Shown here: piece by piece, positions 6,278 to 6,955 of the stretch
Numbering within the stretch: the stretch's first letter is position 1
Layout: the number at the start of each line of letters is the position of its first letter
Assembly: GCA_003527885.1 (NCBI GenBank)
Contig: DPWB01000034.1
Location: forward strand, 953-7,907
Reading direction: 5' to 3'
Length of the DNA: 6,955 bases
Source of the DNA: Candidatus Competibacteraceae bacterium
GTDB lineage: Bacteria > Pseudomonadota > Gammaproteobacteria > Competibacterales > Competibacteraceae
Translations under genes and position numbers: made by a program
The notes under the pieces: generated by a model
Told to the model about the DNA's origin: nothing
The model's database searches: none
The model's input: the letters and a program-made list of their open reading frames with translations, nothing else

Positions 6278-6361
6278 ATCGCACCAAACTGTTTGAGAGC
6301 CTTTATTGTGCGCTCGATCCCGGCAATTCACCAAGGTCGGACGCCTCGCGACGCACGGGGT

Positions 6362-6955
6362 TCAGCGCGGGCGGCGGCATCCTGCCAGCAACCAGAACCA
6401 GGAAAGCGATTGCGCGGCCAGCGCCAGGCCGAATGCCAGTTGATAGCCCGTGTCAGCGTAGCCGCCGCCCGCCACCGGCCAGCGGTTGATGATCGCCCCC
6501 ATCCCCCATTGGCCGGCGAAAGCCAGCACGAACACCAGCAGGTTCAGGGCGGTATTCACCCGCCCCGCCAGCTCCGGCGGAAAGGCTTGCGAGAGAATGG
6601 CGTAGGTCAACACCGCGCTGGTGCCGAAAAAGCCGAACAACACCCACAGCGCCAACAGCGGGCCAACCTGCAACAGCAGCGCCAGCTGCACCAGCATGAA
6701 CAAGCCGATGCCGGCTGTAGCTACCGTTATCGGCCGCACCCCGATGCGGGCCAAGCGGTAGACCAATTGGCCCATCCCGAGAAAGCCCGCCACCATGGCC
6801 GCCGCCGTCCAGAACAGATAATCGGCGGCGGCGGCCTTGTTCAGGCCGGCCACGTCGCGCAACCAAGGCCCCGCCCACAAGCTTTGCACCGCCAAGAAAG
6901 AAGCCTGGGTCAACACGCTGTTGGGCGCGATCCGCCAGAACAACCGGCTGCGGAA
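6362..6955 (-). CDS. Major facilitator superfamily transporter, C-terminal half (5' end outside window)
   Basis: The frame runs open off the right edge, and the 197 residues seen are the last half of a transporter that is usually about 400 residues long. Six hydrophobic helices fit TM7-12: residues about 14-32, 45-67, 75-96, 97-123, 133-157 and 168-190. Hallmarks are the short basic loop 'RLARIGVRP' after the second visible helix, matching the conserved TM8-9 loop of the superfamily, and 'FPPELAGRVNTALNLL' between the fourth and fifth, a segment common in these permeases. It works in the inner membrane by a proton- or solute-coupled mechanism. The substrate cannot be told from this half. It ends 99 nt before the kinase start on the same strand. 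Co-transcription is possible but not shown, since the gap is large enough for a promoter. The protein ends with a basic tail ('CRRPR'), likely cytoplasmic. Confidence 0.85.
   Translation of the reverse strand, partial: FRSRLFWRIAPNSVLTQASFLAVQSLWAGPWLRDVAGLNKAAAADYLFWTAAAMVAGFLGMGQLVYRLARIGVRPITVATAGIGLFMLVQLALLLQVGPLLALWVLFGFFGTSAVLTYAILSQAFPPELAGRVNTALNLLVFVLAFAGQWGMGAIINRWPVAGGGYADTGYQLAFGLALAAQSLSWFWLLAGCRRPR

Noticed and set aside
6263..6334. Kinase start at the TTG (6334) or GTG (6331)
   Set aside because: The added 24 residues have no similarity to kinase N-termini and only a weak ribosome-binding site. GTG 6262 has AAGGAAG at 8 nt and gives the typical 'MIEVPGY' opening.
6305..6334. 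Possible minus-strand promoter before the kinase: TTGGTG, 18 nt, CACAAT
   Set aside because: It has only 3 of 6 and 4 of 6 consensus matches and a long spacer, so it is too weak to annotate. Chance is a good explanation.
6345..6354. CTCGCGACGC shared with 2761-2770, flanking the kinase-lipoprotein unit
   Set aside because: A single 10-mer in the same orientation, GC-rich and with no extension of the match or other copies. It is probably coincidence rather than a direct repeat of a mobile element.
1..6955. Search for tRNA/rRNA genes, CRISPR arrays, insertion sequences, attachment sites and riboswitches
   Set aside because: Coding frames fill nearly the whole window, the gaps are about 100 nt or less, and I saw no cloverleaf, regular spaced repeats, transposase motifs or conserved leader structure.

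Overview
The window is GC-rich, densely coded bacterial DNA with seven protein genes, two of them cut by the window edges. Nearly every product is aimed at the cell envelope: a family-3 solute-binding protein, an Ivy-like lysozyme inhibitor, an exosortase, polytopic membrane proteins, lipoproteins and a membrane-spanning Ser/Thr kinase. Exosortase H, Ivy-type inhibitors and OmpA-domain lipoproteins together point to a Gram-negative proteobacterium. A gammaproteobacterium is most likely, perhaps from a Competibacter/Chromatiales-like lineage, but no marker gene here fixes the taxon.

Left half, plus strand. The tail of a solute-binding protein (2-295) is followed 16 nt later by a secreted protein with the Cys-x-Pro-His-x-Cys signature of vertebrate-lysozyme inhibitors (312-896). 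After about 100 nt comes a tight three-gene unit: exosortase H (xrtH, 999-1496), the membrane protein that habitually accompanies it (1480-2163, 17-nt overlap), and a Sel1-repeat lipoprotein (2160-2756, GTGA overlap). XrtH is the transpeptidase-like membrane enzyme predicted to process proteins with an IPTLxxWG-type C-terminal sorting tail. No such substrate lies in the window, so its targets must be encoded elsewhere.

Middle. The plus-strand unit meets a minus-strand unit tail to tail. The 54-nt gap holds a perfect 8-bp inverted repeat that could form a stem at the shared 3' boundary.

Right half, minus strand (read right to left). The C-terminal half of a major facilitator superfamily transporter (6362-6955) is followed by a Ser/Thr protein kinase (4058-6262). 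The kinase has a complete catalytic domain, one transmembrane helix and a large predicted periplasmic region of four TPR-like repeats, a charged helix and a Cys-bracketed tail. Its stop codon overlaps, as ATGA, the start of an outer-membrane lipoprotein (2811-4061). That lipoprotein has a FlgO/LpoB-like N-terminal region, a helical middle and a C-terminal OmpA-like domain in which the usual peptidoglycan-contacting Asp is Ser. The coupled pair looks like a candidate trans-envelope signalling module, with a lipoprotein at the wall or outer membrane and a kinase with a periplasmic TPR sensor in the inner membrane. It is the most interesting item in the window. No RNA genes, CRISPR arrays, insertion sequences or attachment sites were seen, and no gene-free stretch exceeds about 100 nt.
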